Shown here: in pieces, positions 31,345 through 32,299 of the stretch
Layout of the letters: each line of letters opens with the position of its first letter
How positions within the stretch are numbered: position 1 is the stretch's first letter
NCBI GenBank assembly: GCA_902812375.1
Contig: CADDZN010000003.1
Coordinates: 1 to 32,299, forward strand
DNA length: 32,299 bases
Direction: 5' to 3'
Origin: a bacterium
GTDB taxonomy: Bacteria > Gemmatimonadota > Gemmatimonadetes > Gemmatimonadales > Gemmatimonadaceae
The notes under the pieces: model-generated
Told to the model about the DNA's origin: nothing
The model's database searches: none
What the model saw: the letters and a program-made list of their open reading frames with translations, nothing else
Made by a program: the position numbers and the translations under genes

Positions 31345-32022
31345 ATGAGCACTGAAACTCTGATTTCGGATCAACTCCAACAGGCCAAGTTCGAGCTGGG
31401 GGACTACCCAGAGTTTTACAGCCATCTGGCGATTCAGGCGCGCCGCGCATCACGAGTTGCACTGGTCGCGTGCGGTGTCGCACTTATTGCGATTGTTTCG
31501 GCCATCCTCGCGCAACTGAGACCGCCCATACTCCTCCGCGTGCAGGACGGCAAAGTTTCCGCGCTGACCGGCTCCGGCGTCGATATTGCTCAGAACGCGG
31601 CGCAACAGCAGCCGGATGAGTCTGAAAAGCTGGCCTTCGTGAGTGGCTTCCTCGACCACTTCGTGAACATCGATCCGGTGACGGTGAAGCGAAACACAAC
31701 ACTCGCACTAAACGAAATGACGGGTACTCTGCGCCAGCAGATCCTTGCTCAACTGAACGAGCAGCATTTCGTTGACACAGTGCGCGATAACAACGTCACC
31801 GCAACGCTCGCTGTTAAATCCGCAGAGCTGGTGAATGGCGATCCTTACACCGCCGTTGTCTTTGGGCAGAAGCGGCTAACAACCCTTATCAATGGTCAGG
31901 AAAACAAGAAAGAACTGCTGGTGAAGTACGTCATCCGGCTTGCGCCGGTGCCACGCGCCGCCAGCAACGGGTGGAGTGGCCTCGAAGTGGCTGACTACAA
32001 GGAGGAGGTGTTGCAGCAATGA
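31345..32022 (+). CDS. virB8: VirB8-like inner-membrane protein
   Basis: Protein of 225 aa with a short cytoplasmic N-terminus, one transmembrane segment (VALVACGVALIAIVSAILAQ, about 38-57) and a periplasmic domain of the NTF2-like VirB8 type (about 85-215, including LAFVSGFLDHFVNIDPVTV). It nucleates assembly of the secretion complex with VirB9 and VirB10. The next gene overlaps its stop by 4 bp. Confidence 0.82.
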   Translation: MSTETLISDQLQQAKFELGDYPEFYSHLAIQARRASRVALVACGVALIAIVSAILAQLRPPILLRVQDGKVSALTGSGVDIAQNAAQQQPDESEKLAFVSGFLDHFVNIDPVTVKRNTTLALNEMTGTLRQQILAQLNEQHFVDTVRDNNVTATLAVKSAELVNGDPYTAVVFGQKRLTTLINGQENKKELLVKYVIRLAPVPRAASNGWSGLEVADYKEEVLQQ

Positions 32023-32299
32023 CGAAGTTCCTCTATATCACGATTCTGCTTCTTTGCGCCCTTGCCGGCGTAGCGCAGTCCCAACCCGGCGCGCCCCAGG
32101 AATCCTTGGACAATGGTCTTGTGCCGTTGGCGGCACCGTACACAATTTCGACGGCTCCGCACTTCGCTGTTCTGGTTCAGTTTCCCCGCACCGATTCAAT
32201 TCGGCGAATCGCGTTAGGAGACAGCAACTATTTCCTGGCTGAGGCGGATAAAGACGATCCACATTACGCGATCGTGAAGCAAATTAGAGCGTCTGGAGC
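32019..32299 (+). CDS. virB9: VirB9-like protein, cut by the window end
   Basis: Starts with ATG at 32019 overlapping the virB8 stop (ATGA) and preceded by GGAGGAGG (32001-32008). The visible 93 residues have a signal peptide (FLYITILLLCALAGVAQS) and a domain beginning APHFAVLVQFP...IRRIALGDSNYFLAE, which is the VirB9/TrbG/CagX N-terminal pattern (short beta strands and a GDxxxW/Y-type loop). It should form the outer-membrane core complex with VirB7 and VirB10. The gene continues beyond 32299; virB10- and virB11-like genes are expected to the right. Confidence 0.72.
   Translation, partial: MTKFLYITILLLCALAGVAQSQPGAPQESLDNGLVPLAAPYTISTAPHFAVLVQFPRTDSIRRIALGDSNYFLAEADKDDPHYAIVKQIRASG

Overview
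The window looks like accessory DNA of a soil bacterium, most probably an acidobacterium. That assignment is an inference from protein flavour: DUF5818- and DUF5694-like fragments, many short response regulators, a SpoIIE-type phosphatase, a zinc-finger anti-sigma-like protein and a Crp/Fnr regulator. No rRNA gene or complete tRNA gene is present to confirm it. Coding density is high except near 0.15-0.67 kb and in a patch of gene fragments at 22.8-24.4 kb.

Layout. (1) 0-0.15 kb: a tRNA-Ser(GCU) 5' half that stops making sense at the anticodon loop. (2) 0.67-10.83 kb: a compact two-operon island. The leftward operon encodes a DGQHR-domain (DndB-like) protein, a radical SAM protein with a B12-binding-like N-terminus, and a GHKL/HSP90-type ATPase. 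The divergent rightward operon encodes a ParB/Srx-like protein, a PD-(D/E)XK nuclease-like protein, a short SNF2 helicase, a second ParB-like protein, a second DGQHR protein and an unknown protein. Genes in each operon overlap or nearly touch. The divergent promoter region carries two perfect inverted repeats, one of them containing a consensus -35 box. (3) 10.9-11.9 kb: a DnaA-like ATPase lacking domains I-II. (4) 12-20.4 kb: regulatory and stress genes (lipoprotein, sigma/anti-sigma-like pair, two response regulators, a Crp/Fnr gene with a likely homopolymer frameshift, SnoaL-SpoIIE phosphatase, DinB-like protein, DksA/TraR-like protein). A GC-rich 873-bp IS5/IS427-type element sits inside one gene, which can be rebuilt exactly. 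(5) 20.5-22.65 kb: HtrA/Deg protease and a conserved partner. (6) 22.85-24.4 kb: a mosaic of broken genes (DUF5818, J-domain, DUF5694, FmdB, response regulator) with a 44-bp direct repeat. (7) 25.15-32.3 kb: a sigma-like gene, a large leader hairpin and a type IV secretion operon in VirB2-B3-B4-B5-B6-B8-B9 order, running off the right end.

How it fits together. The truncated tRNA, DnaA-like ATPase and VirB-type conjugation genes suggest an integrative conjugative element or plasmid-derived region, although no integrase, relaxase or coupling protein is visible. The strongest candidate for an undescribed system is the 0.67-10.83 kb island. DGQHR, ParB-like and SNF2 proteins recur in known DNA-modification systems (phosphorothioation Dnd, 7-deazaguanine Dpd). 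Here they appear without DndACDE or DpdA, and a radical SAM enzyme and an HSP90-like ATPase take the central places. A DNA modification/restriction or anti-phage function is an inference, not something the sequence proves.
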